The notes: a model not told the origin generated them from the letters alone. A stretch of 64,000 nt of DNA from JBIKWM01 sp044356305 (GCA_044356305.1 JBIKWM010000004.1:75624-139623), one strand, 5' to 3'; shown: positions 34,329 to 44,697, counted from the first letter of the stretch. Translations and numbers: made by a program.

Positions 34329-35276
34329 ATGGCAAAACGACCTTGGATTTTCATCTACAACACCTTTGACGTGAACACCCGGACCAGCCATGTGGCCATG
34401 CTGAGCCTGTGTACCGACACCGATGCCAAGCTGCTGGCCGCCAGCTCCGACCCGCTCATATTGGTAGCCTATAACCTGCTGCACCCGGTGTATGAGGCCT
34501 ACCGCATCATCAACATCAACTTCGATCTGGTCAAGGGCGACTACAAGGGCGACACCCTGGCCTTCTCCAACCTGATGGACACCCTGCCCCTCAACCTGCG
34601 CATCTGGGAAGGCGCTATCCGCGCGGTGTATGTAGAGGACAGCCCCGAGGAGAAGTCCATCTTCCCCAACAAGCGCAGCCCGTTCCTGAGCGGCACCTAC
34701 GAGGACCGCATATCGGCCATCGGCACCCTCAATGCCAAGCTGCTCACACTCGCACCCACCCTCTCGGCCACGCAGGCTCTGGTGGAGAGCTTCTACAACG
34801 CGGCCCTCAGCACCCGCCTCACACAGCAGGGCGAAGAGGGCACGCTGGCCCAGCAGAGCGAACTGCGCGAGGCACAGCGCCTGCTGGTGGCACAGGCCCT
34901 GTACGGGGTGCTGGGCCTGCTCATGCACCGCTACCGCGCCACACCCGAGAGTGTGACCTCATTCTTCAACCTCACCCTGTTGCGCCAGAGCGGCAGTGCC
35001 GCAGGCAAGATGAACCTGAGCGGCCAAGTGACCGACAAGCTTACCCTGCTGCCCATTGAGGGCGCCACCGTAGAGGTGAAGGTGAACGAGGAGGCCTTTA
35101 CGGCCACCACCGGGGCCGATGGCACATACACCGTAGAAGTGACCGGACTCGAAGAGGCCACCGATGCGCAGGTAACGGCCACCGCCACCGGCTACAGCCC
35201 CAACCAGCAGGACACGGTGGTGGTACCGGGCGAGGACGACACCCTCGACATCCTCCTCAGCCCCGAGGCTCCATAA
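34329..35276 (+). CDS. Unknown protein with C-terminal CarboxypepD_reg-like domain
   Basis: A 315-residue protein with no signal peptide. Residues 1-215 (beginning MAKRPWIFIYNTFDVN) are mostly helical, with repeated leucine-rich stretches, and match no family I know. Residues about 230-312 (NLSGQVTDKLTLLPIEGATVEV, TGADGTYTVEVTGL, SPNQQDTVVVPGEDD) form a carboxypeptidase-regulatory-like beta-sandwich, a fold usually found in exported proteins. Its presence without a signal peptide is unusual. The gene starts about 190 bp after the 41-bp array and ends before a strong terminator. Confidence 0.7.
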   Translation: MAKRPWIFIYNTFDVNTRTSHVAMLSLCTDTDAKLLAASSDPLILVAYNLLHPVYEAYRIININFDLVKGDYKGDTLAFSNLMDTLPLNLRIWEGAIRAVYVEDSPEEKSIFPNKRSPFLSGTYEDRISAIGTLNAKLLTLAPTLSATQALVESFYNAALSTRLTQQGEEGTLAQQSELREAQRLLVAQALYGVLGLLMHRYRATPESVTSFFNLTLLRQSGSAAGKMNLSGQVTDKLTLLPIEGATVEVKVNEEAFTATTGADGTYTVEVTGLEEATDAQVTATATGYSPNQQDTVVVPGEDDTLDILLSPEAP

Positions 35277-35303
35277 CACCCTTCTGTCACCCCAATCAGT
35301 AAT

Positions 35304-35336
35304 ACCGCCCCCTGCACAAGGAGGCGGTTTTTTTTG
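35304..35336 (+). terminator. Rho-independent terminator after the 34329 gene
   Basis: A 6-bp stem, ACCGCC (35304-35309) and GGCGGT (35323-35328), extended by a CCT/AGG pair around GCACA, is followed by a run of T. It ends 60 bp after the stop. Confidence 0.85.
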
Positions 35337-35499
35337 CTCTATATGAGTCGTTGGCCCAGATCGGGCCCTACATACCTGATCCGCTGTGACCTGTGACCTA
35401 TTTCCTGAGGTGCTTTCTACCTTATAACCTGACGACCTGAATACCTGATCTCCTTTTTTCACCTACCTTGGCCCCTACCCGACACCCCAGATACCCCAG

Positions 35500-38430
35500 A
35501 TGATGAGTACCGTAACGAATGAACAGATGAATATATGGTCGGCAAAAGTCAGCACCTCTGATTGTAAATTAAGGTTTTATGCTGCTAGATGCTCAAGTGC
35601 CAGCTCTTGGGGGGTAGCGATAGTTCTTGCTACAGTGTTACTCGCCTTTCAGGTGCAGGCTCAGTTGGCCTGGCACCGTACCATTGGCGGAGGATCTCAT
35701 GAGATCAGAGCACAGAACACCTTAGCCACCGATAACGGACTATGGGTCTCCCTGTATTTTACAGGTCAGTTCAATCTGAACGAAAACACGTCCGCCCCCC
35801 CAATGCTCGTTGAGAGTCTATTGAACCAGAACCTCACGTACGTATATCCGAGTTTTGCCGTAGCATGGTTCAACCAGGATGGAGTTGCCGAGAAGGTCAT
35901 GGTCTTTCACCCATCCGATCCTGGTATGCTTTTAGACCAAATGTTCGTATACCCGGTTATGAACACCCCGGATGGAGGGTTGGTGATCGCATTCAATGGC
36001 GATAATGGGACATTTGACATTGATCCAGGGGTTGGTAGTCAGTTGGTGAATCTCACGAGTGAGATAAGAGTGGCACATTATGATGGTGGCGGTAATCTGA
36101 CAGCCCATGGAAGCTGCATGACCGAATATGCCCACGGTTGCAAAGGCGTTACAGGCTTTTACCTCCACGAGATCACACAATATCCTCAGGACATTTATAA
36201 CCTTGATCTTCAAGGAGCAGGGAATTCGATTGAGATTCCCGCCACCAGTGAGCAATTGGCAATCCTGAACCGATACGACCTCAACTTAGGATTACAATGG
36301 TCGCAGGTTTTGGGGACCGAGCCAGGTGCCTCAGTAATTTCGAATGGGGCATACGAGTTGGCCGATGGTCGTACCCTTTGGTTCGTGGCGAATAATGGCA
36401 ACACGGCCGTTGATGTCGATCCTTCAGGCATAGTTGTCCACCTGCCAGAGAACGCAGCGCGATGCCTGGTCTATGATGCCGATGGCAATTATCTTAACAT
36501 GATTTCGCTTTACCCTCCACTGATTGGCGAGGTCACTCAGCTACCTTCAGGAGAGATAAGGATCTTCGGTGCGTTTTACGGCTCCTCGAATATCGGGGGA
36601 ACATCGGTGACGGCATATGCCCAACGAGATCATTTCATTGCGTCTTTCAGTTCCGACTTGCAGCTGAACTGGGTGCATCACGCAAGTGGTGTATCAAATA
36701 TCGGTCATATGTTGGGGTCGTTCTCGGAGTCAACTAACGGCATTTCTTTTTGGCATCAGGAGGGGGCACTCGACCTCGATGTCACCCCTGTGGGATTCAT
36801 CCTCAGTGAATCGGATGCACAATCTGTGTTGAAAACCGATGCACATGGCGCTATTCTGGGATCGGCTGAATTCAATGCTGTAGCAGCCAGTACGATACAG
36901 TTTTTCAACGACAACTCACAGGCCATCTTTCTTCGTCACAAAGATCCAAATGACCAGACGCTGACCATGAACGGTGTCAATCTAGATTTCAATACAGGCA
37001 ATGGTACAGGACTCCAAATGGTAGGATTGGACTTTGATGAACATGGAACTTTTGAGGTGCAGGGATTCCATGACAGTGATCTTGATGGGACCTGGGACAA
37101 TGGCGAATCACCGTTGGGCCTTGGCAACCTCCTCACTTGTCCAGAACTAAATGCCAGTACGAATGCCGATTCAGATGGATGGTTTCGGTTCAACGCTCAA
37201 CCAGGGGCCTACCATTTCACTCTCGACCTGCCTCTATATAGGTATGTGACCACTGGCCAACAGTTACCAATTTCAACCGTAATCCTGAACGACTCGGTCA
37301 CAACTGCCACAGTCATAGGCATAGGCGAACAGCCGAATGTGACGGACATTTCTGCAGATGTGCTTCTTACAGGTCCGCTGCGCCCTGGCTTCGATACGGA
37401 TGTGATCATATCCCTTTATAATCATGGCACAGTGACCTCTTCCGGTCAACTTGTCCTTCATGTTCCGTCATTCGTCATAACAGGGGAAACAGAGCCTGTG
37501 GCAAGTTTATCTGGGGGTGATTCGGTGGTCTGGAACATCGGCCCGATCCCACCACTCGGATCTCAATCGTATTCTTTGACTGTCACCACCATGAACGACA
37601 TAAGTCTGATGGGAGATTCCGCTCATTTCTCTGGGAAAATAACACCCCTTCAGGTTGATTTCAATCCTATTGACAACTCCTTTGAACTCATAGACCAGGT
37701 GGTTGCCGCATATGATCCGAATGACAAAAAGGTCAACCCTACTGAATCGGCCCCTGATTCTGATCACACTTCAGGAGTTGCACCTTTGAATTACCTCATT
37801 CGGTTTCAGAACACTGGTAATTATCCTACTGAATTTGTCCATGTTATTGATACCATTTCTGAGTCACTGGATATTTCCACCTTCAGAATGATTTCAAGCA
37901 GCCATCCCTGTGAATTCACGATTCGGCCTGACCGCAGCATCACGTGGCGCTTTGATCCACTCGCTCTAAATCCCGTTTCGGAAGACCCATTAGGGAGTAT
38001 CGGATACATTCAATTTTCAATGAAGCTCATGCCTGCATCTCTTGTGTCCCTCGATTCAGTGATCAATCGGGCCAATATCTATTTTGATTTCAATCCGCAT
38101 ATCGTCACTGACTGGGCTACATTTCGAGTTGACCCGCTATTAGGTGCTAATCAGTTTCCAATTGACCAAGAGCCTGTATTGGTCCTTTACCCCAACCCCG
38201 CCAGCCAAACGTTGAGATTTAAGGTTCAAGGTTCAGGGTTTCAGGTTCAAAGCGTGGCCGTTATAGATATGCTGGGGCACATGGTACTCAACTCCCCTCC
38301 TGGAAAGGAGGGGCCGGGGGAGGTCAGCTTTGAAATGGACATTTCCACGCTTGCCCCCGGCCTCTACACCGTCTCGGCCACCCTGCTAAGCGGAGCGACC
38401 CTGCGGCAGCGGCTGGTGGTGCAGCGGTGA
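35500..38430 (+). CDS. Large T9SS-exported surface protein with DUF7619-like domain
   Basis: A 976-residue protein. A late signal peptide (hydrophobic core about 38-52, ending FQVQAQ) follows a long basic N-region; ATG at 35527 would shorten it. Residues about 55-520 form a propeller-like delivery domain. An SdrD-B-like segment (FHDSDLDGTWDNGESPLG) follows. At about 745-880 come AYDPNDKKVNPTES and a FQNTGNYPTEFVHVIDTISESLDIS repeat domain. The last 75 residues, starting VLVLYPNPASQTL, are a type A sorting tail. The tail contains two in-frame low-complexity insertions at 38214-38253 and 38294-38313. The DNA is visibly less GC-rich than its neighbours, suggesting faster evolution or transfer. 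Confidence 0.85.
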   Translation: MMSTVTNEQMNIWSAKVSTSDCKLRFYAARCSSASSWGVAIVLATVLLAFQVQAQLAWHRTIGGGSHEIRAQNTLATDNGLWVSLYFTGQFNLNENTSAPPMLVESLLNQNLTYVYPSFAVAWFNQDGVAEKVMVFHPSDPGMLLDQMFVYPVMNTPDGGLVIAFNGDNGTFDIDPGVGSQLVNLTSEIRVAHYDGGGNLTAHGSCMTEYAHGCKGVTGFYLHEITQYPQDIYNLDLQGAGNSIEIPATSEQLAILNRYDLNLGLQWSQVLGTEPGASVISNGAYELADGRTLWFVANNGNTAVDVDPSGIVVHLPENAARCLVYDADGNYLNMISLYPPLIGEVTQLPSGEIRIFGAFYGSSNIGGTSVTAYAQRDHFIASFSSDLQLNWVHHASGVSNIGHMLGSFSESTNGISFWHQEGALDLDVTPVGFILSESDAQSVLKTDAHGAILGSAEFNAVAASTIQFFNDNSQAIFLRHKDPNDQTLTMNGVNLDFNTGNGTGLQMVGLDFDEHGTFEVQGFHDSDLDGTWDNGESPLGLGNLLTCPELNASTNADSDGWFRFNAQPGAYHFTLDLPLYRYVTTGQQLPISTVILNDSVTTATVIGIGEQPNVTDISADVLLTGPLRPGFDTDVIISLYNHGTVTSSGQLVLHVPSFVITGETEPVASLSGGDSVVWNIGPIPPLGSQSYSLTVTTMNDISLMGDSAHFSGKITPLQVDFNPIDNSFELIDQVVAAYDPNDKKVNPTESAPDSDHTSGVAPLNYLIRFQNTGNYPTEFVHVIDTISESLDISTFRMISSSHPCEFTIRPDRSITWRFDPLALNPVSEDPLGSIGYIQFSMKLMPASLVSLDSVINRANIYFDFNPHIVTDWATFRVDPLLGANQFPIDQEPVLVLYPNPASQTLRFKVQGSGFQVQSVAVIDMLGHMVLNSPPGKEGPGEVSFEMDISTLAPGLYTVSATLLSGATLRQRLVVQR

Positions 38431-38570
38431 GGGTGTGATCGTGTTAATGTGCTAATAGCTAAATCCCAATAGCGAACGGCCCCTCCATTTTCCTGTTGGT
38501 TCAAGACAAGATCTCGCCCTTTATGCGTAAGTACGGCACTCCCCTACCTTCGCCCATCAAGTTGAATAAG

Positions 38571-39023
38571 ATGAGCCGAAACACGAGCCTGACCATGGGT
38601 GCCCTGTGCCTGCTGGCCGCCTGCACCGACCCCGAGCCCACCATTACCGAGCGCATCACCGAGGGCCAGTGGCGCCTCGAGGCCCTCACCATCGACCCGG
38701 CCATTGAGGTGAGCGGCACCCTCATAACCGACTACTACAACCAGCTCTACGGCTACGACAGGGACAACATCATCCGCTTCGGTACCGATGGCACCTACAC
38801 CGTGGATGAGGGCCCCACCAAGGAGCTGCCCACCGACCCGCAGACCCGCACCGGGCACTGGCTGCTATCGGAGGCCGAGGACCAGATCACGGCCTGGATA
38901 AGCCCCGACACAGTGGTGTACGGACTGGAGGAGGTGACCGATGCACGCCTCACCCTCACCTATGCCGAGCGCGACACGGCCACGCAGATCAACTACACCT
39001 TCACGGCAGTGTTCGGGCGATAG
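38571..39023 (+). CDS. Putative lipoprotein of unknown function
   Basis: A 150-residue protein with lipobox LLAAC (Cys18). The mature part begins with an acidic stretch and then reads ITEGQWRLEALTIDPAIEV and GTDGTYTVDEG, the strand order of lipocalin-like (DUF4923/lipocalin_5-type) proteins of Bacteroidota, but similarity is too weak to assign. The start at 38571 begins the lipoprotein signal. Confidence 0.65.
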   Translation: MSRNTSLTMGALCLLAACTDPEPTITERITEGQWRLEALTIDPAIEVSGTLITDYYNQLYGYDRDNIIRFGTDGTYTVDEGPTKELPTDPQTRTGHWLLSEAEDQITAWISPDTVVYGLEEVTDARLTLTYAERDTATQINYTFTAVFGR

Positions 39024-39094
39024 GCGGGTGGGGCTGCCCGCGGTGGTGCCACGTGACCAATGTACACGTATTGAATGCGTTAACTTCGTGCGCC

Positions 39095-39337
39095 ATGCCC
39101 ACCGTACTTTTGATCAACGGCTACCGTTTCTTCTTTTTCAGCAATGAAGGCGATGAACCCATACACATCCATGTGAAAAGGGCCGATGGCGAAGGGAAGA
39201 TTTGGCTCCTGCCCTCCATCCGGCCTGCTTTCTTCATCAATTTCAAGGAGAGCGAGAAACGCGAGATCATGGCATTGACCACCGAGCATCACCATCACTT
39301 TATCCAACAGTGGCATGAGTACTTCAAGGCCCATTGA
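39095..39337 (+). CDS. DUF4160 protein
   Basis: An 80-residue protein with the DUF4160 pattern: MPTVLLINGYRFFFFSNEGD, EPIHIHVKRADGEGKIWLLP, and a C-terminal helix with a histidine run in TEHHHHFIQQWHEYF. It is followed by a DUF2442 gene that starts 23 bp before its end. DUF4160/DUF2442 pairs recur in bacterial genomes and have been suspected of being toxin-antitoxin modules, without proof that I can cite. The role here is open. Confidence 0.85.
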   Translation: MPTVLLINGYRFFFFSNEGDEPIHIHVKRADGEGKIWLLPSIRPAFFINFKESEKREIMALTTEHHHHFIQQWHEYFKAH

Positions 39338-39632
39338 ACAGCATCCTGATGCAATTGATGCCCTCATCATCAGCGAGGGTCTGCGGATACGGAACATCCA
39401 CTTCGACAAGGAGCTCGACCTCATGCTCATCGTGCTCAGCAACCGAAAGGTGCTGCAGCGGCACATTTCCGACCATCAACGGCTGGCCGCTGCCACCGAT
39501 GCACAACGTGCCCGATTTGAACTGAGTGCCACCGGGGTGCACTGGCCCGAACTGGATGAGGACCTGAGCCTGCGCGGGTTCTTGAAGGAGGAACTTCGGC
39601 ATACCCTGGGCCCCCATGGATTGGCGGCATGA
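39315..39632 (+). CDS. DUF2442 protein
   Basis: A 105-residue protein whose C-terminal half has the DUF2442 signature: LMLIVLSNRKVLQRHIS, QRARFELSATGVHWPELDEDLSLRGFL. The first 30 residues are an extension not typical of the family. It overlaps the DUF4160 gene by 23 bp and the porP-like gene by 4 bp (ATGA), so the three are probably translated in series. Confidence 0.85.
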   Translation: MSTSRPIEQHPDAIDALIISEGLRIRNIHFDKELDLMLIVLSNRKVLQRHISDHQRLAAATDAQRARFELSATGVHWPELDEDLSLRGFLKEELRHTLGPHGLAA

Positions 39633-40591
39633 AACAACTTAGCTGTGCGTTGTTGGTGGGTATGCAGTGCCTGCTCGCCCTGTCGGCCACCGCCCAGGAC
39701 CCGCAGTTGTCGCAGCCCTATGGCGCACCGCTCTACCTCAACCCCGCCTTTGCGGGCTATGAGGGCTGCTCAAGGGTGGCCCTGAGCTACCGCAACCAGT
39801 GGCCGGGGCTTGATGGCAATTTCCAATCGGTGTTCGCCTCCTATGACCAGTACGTACATCCGTTGCGCGGGGGCATAGGAGTGAATTTCATGTACGAGAA
39901 TGAAGCTGGCACCTTAGGCACATGGGCAGCCTCATTCATTTACACTCCTACATTCGGGCTGTTCAACAGGAAATTGATCATCAGTCCTGCCATTGAATTG
40001 GGATACATGGCGCGGACGTTGGAATGGAGCAAACTCACCTTCGGCAACTTTATCGATCCCCGATACGGATTCGTGTATCCGACTCAGGAGAACTTACAAG
40101 GCAACGATGTGAAGCATATGTTCGATGGCTCAGTAGGCCTTATTCTGGCTCACCATGGCCTGCGCTACGGTGTGGCGATCAGGCATGTCACACAGCCTGA
40201 CATAGGATTTGGAGGGGTGTCAAAACTGCCGTTTCTGCTCAATGCCCATCTGGCCTATACCATCAGGTTTACCGAACAGGTTCGGCTCATGGGTTCGTTT
40301 ATTTACTCACGTCAGGCCAAATTCAGTTCGATGGTCCCGAATGTCACGGTAAATTTCTATAAATTCCGATTGGGCTGCGGATTCCGGGCCTCGCCCACCA
40401 ACTTCGACAGCGTGATCCTCCAGGCCGGGTATGCCCGCAAGTGGTTCTCCGTGGGGTACAGCTATGACATCACTGTATCAAGCCTCGGCAACAGCGCCAC
40501 GGGCGGCAGCCACGAGGTGAACCTGCAGTTCCGCTTCAACTGCAAGAACAAGGAACGCGGTCAGAAAGGCGATAGCCTGTGGGGGATGTGA
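39629..40591 (+). CDS. PorP/SprF-family outer-membrane protein
   Basis: A 320-residue outer-membrane protein with signal peptide MKQLSCALLVGMQCLLALSATA. Family features are DPQLSQPYGAPLYLNPAFAGYEG near the start, GGIGVNFMYENEAGTLG, and the late FRLGCGFRASPTNFDSVILQAGYARKWFSVGYSYD. PorP/SprF proteins are type IX components that anchor particular cargo or adhesins; several paralogues per genome are usual, often each beside its cargo. Here the preceding genes are a DUF4160/DUF2442 pair, an odd partnership. The 976-residue cargo gene lies further upstream. Confidence 0.93.
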   Translation: MKQLSCALLVGMQCLLALSATAQDPQLSQPYGAPLYLNPAFAGYEGCSRVALSYRNQWPGLDGNFQSVFASYDQYVHPLRGGIGVNFMYENEAGTLGTWAASFIYTPTFGLFNRKLIISPAIELGYMARTLEWSKLTFGNFIDPRYGFVYPTQENLQGNDVKHMFDGSVGLILAHHGLRYGVAIRHVTQPDIGFGGVSKLPFLLNAHLAYTIRFTEQVRLMGSFIYSRQAKFSSMVPNVTVNFYKFRLGCGFRASPTNFDSVILQAGYARKWFSVGYSYDITVSSLGNSATGGSHEVNLQFRFNCKNKERGQKGDSLWGM

Positions 40592-40645
40592 GGGGTTCAA
40601 TTTTCAATGGGCAATGACCGATTGAAAGCTGAGGCAGGAAACTGA

Positions 40646-40671
40646 AACGGCCCTCATTTCTGGGGGCCGTT
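40646..40671 (+). terminator. Probable terminator after the porP-like gene
   Basis: An 8-bp perfect stem, AACGGCCC (40646-40653) and GGGCCGTT (40664-40671), with a 10-nt loop, lies 55 bp after the stop. It lacks a clear T run, so it may be an attenuator or a bidirectional element with the convergent DUF1640 gene. Confidence 0.55.
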
Positions 40672-40693
40672 GTCAGTTCAAATGTCAATATAA

Positions 40694-40945
40694 TCAAAGA
40701 ATCTTCAAAAGAGACACCGTGACTGCGATGCTGGCAGCGATCATGGCTCCAAGCTTGATGATGATCCGCTGTTCCATTTCGCGCATGTCACGCTTAATGT
40801 CGGCCACGTCCTGTTTGGTCGCCAACCTATCTTCAATAATCTCGGCCAATGCCTCCGCCTGAACTTCAGCCTGTGAATCAGTGAATCCCGCCACCTTCAG
40901 CTTTTTGGCATAGGCCAACGTATCAAAGAGAACTGCTGTTTGCAT
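40694..40945 (-). CDS. DUF1640-like coiled-coil membrane protein
   Basis: An 83-residue protein: FDTLAYAKKLKVAGFTDSQAEVQAEALAEII is the DUF1640 signature, followed by a charged coiled coil and a C-terminal transmembrane helix (MIAASIAVTVSLLKIL). The family is related to mitochondrial CCDC90/MCUR1 proteins; bacterial members have no known function. The start MQTAVLFDTL at 40945 matches the family. The frame extends to 41005, but those residues look non-coding. Confidence 0.8.
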   Translation of the reverse strand: MQTAVLFDTLAYAKKLKVAGFTDSQAEVQAEALAEIIEDRLATKQDVADIKRDMREMEQRIIIKLGAMIAASIAVTVSLLKIL

Positions 40946-41004
40946 GATTTCGGAATTCGAAGCACAAATATAATAGTCATTCCAAGTGAACACTACAAAC
41001 ACCA

Positions 41005-41030
41005 ACGGCCCCCGTTGCCGGGAGCCGTTG
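41005..41030 (-). terminator. Possible terminator after icd
   Basis: AACGGC (41005-41010) pairs with GCCGTT (41025-41030), with partial pairing of the inner CCC/GGG. It lies 26 bp past the icd stop. The following bases on the minus strand are only moderately T-rich. Confidence 0.5.
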
Positions 41031-41055
41031 CATATTCTGACTACCCCTCTTGGGG

Positions 41056-42321
<1,266 letters not shown>

Positions 42322-42396
42322 TGTATCGGTCTTTTTTATTCGCGCGCAAATGTAGCATTCGGGCCCAACGGCAGACGGCCGTGCGTCATGCCACTC

Positions 42397-43476
42397 TCAG
42401 ACGGTCTCACCGGCCTTCAGCCGCTCCGCATTCTCGGCCATCTGCAGGGCATCTATCATGGGTTGGATGTCACCGTTCATGAAATCGCTCAGACTGTGCA
42501 GGGTCATGCCGATGCGGTGGTCTGTAATGCGGCTCTGAGGGTAATTGTAGGTGCGCACCTTGGCGCTGCGGTCGCCTGTACTGACCATGCTCTTGCGCCT
42601 GCCGGCAATGGCCTCATTGTGCTTCTGCAGCTCCAGGTCGTACAGGCGCGTGCGCAGCATCTGCATGGCCCGCTCGCGGTTGGCCAGCTGCGACCGTTCC
42701 ACCTGGCACACCACCACCATGCCCGTGGGCCGGTGGGTGAGCTGCACCTTGGTCTCCACCTTGTTCACATTCTGTCCGCCAGCGCCACTGCTACGTGCGG
42801 TCTGCATGTCTACATCGGCCGGGTTAAGTTCAAAGTCAACCTCCTCGGCCTCGGGCAGCACCGCCACCGTGGCGGCCGAGGTGTGTATGCGGCCCTGGCT
42901 CTCGGTCTGTGGCACCCGCTGCACGCGGTGCACCCCGGCCTCGTACTTCAGGGTGCCGTACACATTGTCACCGGTCACCTCCAGCACCACTTCCTTAAAT
43001 CCTCCGGCCGTGCCCTCGTTCTCGTCCACCACATCCACCTTCCAGCCGCGGTTGAGGCAGTAGCGCACGTACATGCGCATCAGGTCGCCTGCGAAGATGC
43101 TGGCCTCATCGCCCCCGGTGCCAGCGCGTATCTCTATCACCGCGTTCTTAGCATCCTCAGGGTCTTTGGGCAACATGAGCAGCCTCAGTTCCTCCTCTTG
43201 GGCCGGGATGCTGCGCTGCAGGTCGTCCAGCTCTGCCCGCGCCATCTCCACAAAGTCGGGGTCAGCCTCGGTGCTGATCACTGTACGGGCCTCTGCAATC
43301 CGCGCCTGCGTGTCGAGATACACCTTGGCAGCCTCTACCACCGGCTGCAGGTTGCGATATTCGCGGTTCACCTGCACAAACAGCTTCATGTCGGCCACCG
43401 TGGCGGGGTCGCCCAACTTGGCCTCCAGATCGCCCAGCCTACGGATCAGCTCGCGCAGCTTATCCTCCAGTTCCAT
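42397..43476 (-). CDS. prfA: Peptide chain release factor 1
   Basis: A 359-residue class I release factor for UAA and UAG. The peptidyl-tRNA hydrolysis motif GGQ is at 233-235 (SGAGGQNVNKVET) and the RF1 codon-reading PxT motif appears as PQT at 189-191, in VQRVPQTESQGRIHTSA. Both positions match E. coli RF1 closely, so no frameshift is needed, unlike prfB. It lies 3 bp after purM on the same strand, so the two should be co-transcribed. Confidence 0.97.
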   Translation of the reverse strand: MELEDKLRELIRRLGDLEAKLGDPATVADMKLFVQVNREYRNLQPVVEAAKVYLDTQARIAEARTVISTEADPDFVEMARAELDDLQRSIPAQEEELRLLMLPKDPEDAKNAVIEIRAGTGGDEASIFAGDLMRMYVRYCLNRGWKVDVVDENEGTAGGFKEVVLEVTGDNVYGTLKYEAGVHRVQRVPQTESQGRIHTSAATVAVLPEAEEVDFELNPADVDMQTARSSGAGGQNVNKVETKVQLTHRPTGMVVVCQVERSQLANRERAMQMLRTRLYDLELQKHNEAIAGRRKSMVSTGDRSAKVRTYNYPQSRITDHRIGMTLHSLSDFMNGDIQPMIDALQMAENAERLKAGETV

Positions 43477-43479
43477 GCC

Positions 43480-44652
43480 TCAGGGGTAGGTGAAGGTGCC
43501 ACCGGGCGCGTGGATAGTGACGCGCTTTGCATCTGCCTTTTCTACGCGTCCCACAATCCGGGCTTCCACCCCGAACGAATGGGAGATGGCTATCAGCTCC
43601 TCGGCCAACGGTGCAGGCAGATACACCTCCATGCGGTGGCCCATGTTGAACACCTTGTACATCTCGCGGAGGTCGGTGCCCGAGCATTCCTGAATGATGC
43701 GGAACAACGGTGGCACGGGAAACAGGTTGTCCTTTATAATGTGAAGCCCTTCAATGAAATGCAGCACCTTGGTCTGGGCCCCGCCCGAACAGTGCACCAT
43801 GCCATGAATGCCCCTGCCCAGCTGGCGCAGTGCGGCAATGATCACCGGGGCGTAGGTCCGGGTGGGCGACAGCACCAGATGCCCCATGTCCACGGGCACA
43901 TTCGGATGTCGGTCAGTCAGGTCATACCGGCCCTGATACACCAGATCATCCGAAAGGGCAGGGTCGAAACTTTCGGGGTATTGCGCCTTGAGCACATGCG
44001 CGAACACATCGTGTCGGGCACTGGTAAGGCCGTTGCTGCCCATGCCACCGTTATAGGCTTGCTCATAGGCCGCCTGCCCAAAAGATGCCAGACCGACAAT
44101 CACATCACCGGCCTCTATCCGGCCATTGTCTATCACTGCATCGCGCCTCATGCGGGCCACCACAGTCGAATCTACTATGATGGTTCGCACCAGGTCGCCC
44201 ACATCAGCCGTCTCGCCACCCGTGCTGTGTATATCCATGCCGTGGTCGCGAAGCATCTGCAGCACTTCCTCGGTCCCTTCAATGATGGCCTGTATCACCT
44301 CGCCCGGCACCAGCATCTTGTTCCTGCCTATGGTGCTCGATAGCAGTATATTGTCCGTGGCACCCACGCAAAGAAGGTCATCGGTGTTCATCACAACCGC
44401 GTCCTGTGCAATGCCCTTCCAAACGCTTAGGTCACCCGTCTGGCGCCAGTACATGTATGCCAGAGCGCTTTTGGTGCCCGCCCCATCAGCATGCATCACC
44501 ACGCAATGCTCAGGGCTGCCCGAAAGTGTATCGGGCACGATCTTGCAGAAAGCGGTGGGGAAAAGCCCTTTGTCAACCTTACGGATGGCGCGGTGCACAT
44601 CCTCCTTATCGGCCGACACCCCTCTTTGGCTATATCTCATCGGGTGATTCAT
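43480..44652 (-). CDS. purM: Phosphoribosylformylglycinamidine cyclo-ligase
   Basis: A 390-residue AIR synthetase. The ATP-binding HADGAGTKSALAY opens the family signature, followed by DAVVMNTDDLLCVGATD, GGETADVGDL, and PNVPVDMGHLVLSPTRTYAP. At 390 residues it is longer than the roughly 345 of E. coli PurM, a length I associate with Bacteroidota enzymes. The start is ATG at 44652 (MNHPMRYSQRG); MRYSQRG at 44640 would also work. It lies next to prfA. Confidence 0.95.
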   Translation of the reverse strand: MNHPMRYSQRGVSADKEDVHRAIRKVDKGLFPTAFCKIVPDTLSGSPEHCVVMHADGAGTKSALAYMYWRQTGDLSVWKGIAQDAVVMNTDDLLCVGATDNILLSSTIGRNKMLVPGEVIQAIIEGTEEVLQMLRDHGMDIHSTGGETADVGDLVRTIIVDSTVVARMRRDAVIDNGRIEAGDVIVGLASFGQAAYEQAYNGGMGSNGLTSARHDVFAHVLKAQYPESFDPALSDDLVYQGRYDLTDRHPNVPVDMGHLVLSPTRTYAPVIIAALRQLGRGIHGMVHCSGGAQTKVLHFIEGLHIIKDNLFPVPPLFRIIQECSGTDLREMYKVFNMGHRMEVYLPAPLAEELIAISHSFGVEARIVGRVEKADAKRVTIHAPGGTFTYP

Positions 44653-44666
44653 GTGGGTATCAACAA

Positions 44667-44697
44667 AAAAGCATCCCTTCCGGAATGCTTTTCTGTC
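44667..44697 (-). terminator. Terminator of the PorE-like gene
   Basis: On the minus strand AAAAGCAT and ATGCTTTT (44685-44692 and 44667-44674) form an 8-bp stem with a TTG tail, 24 bp after the stop. The purM start lies directly beyond. Confidence 0.8.
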
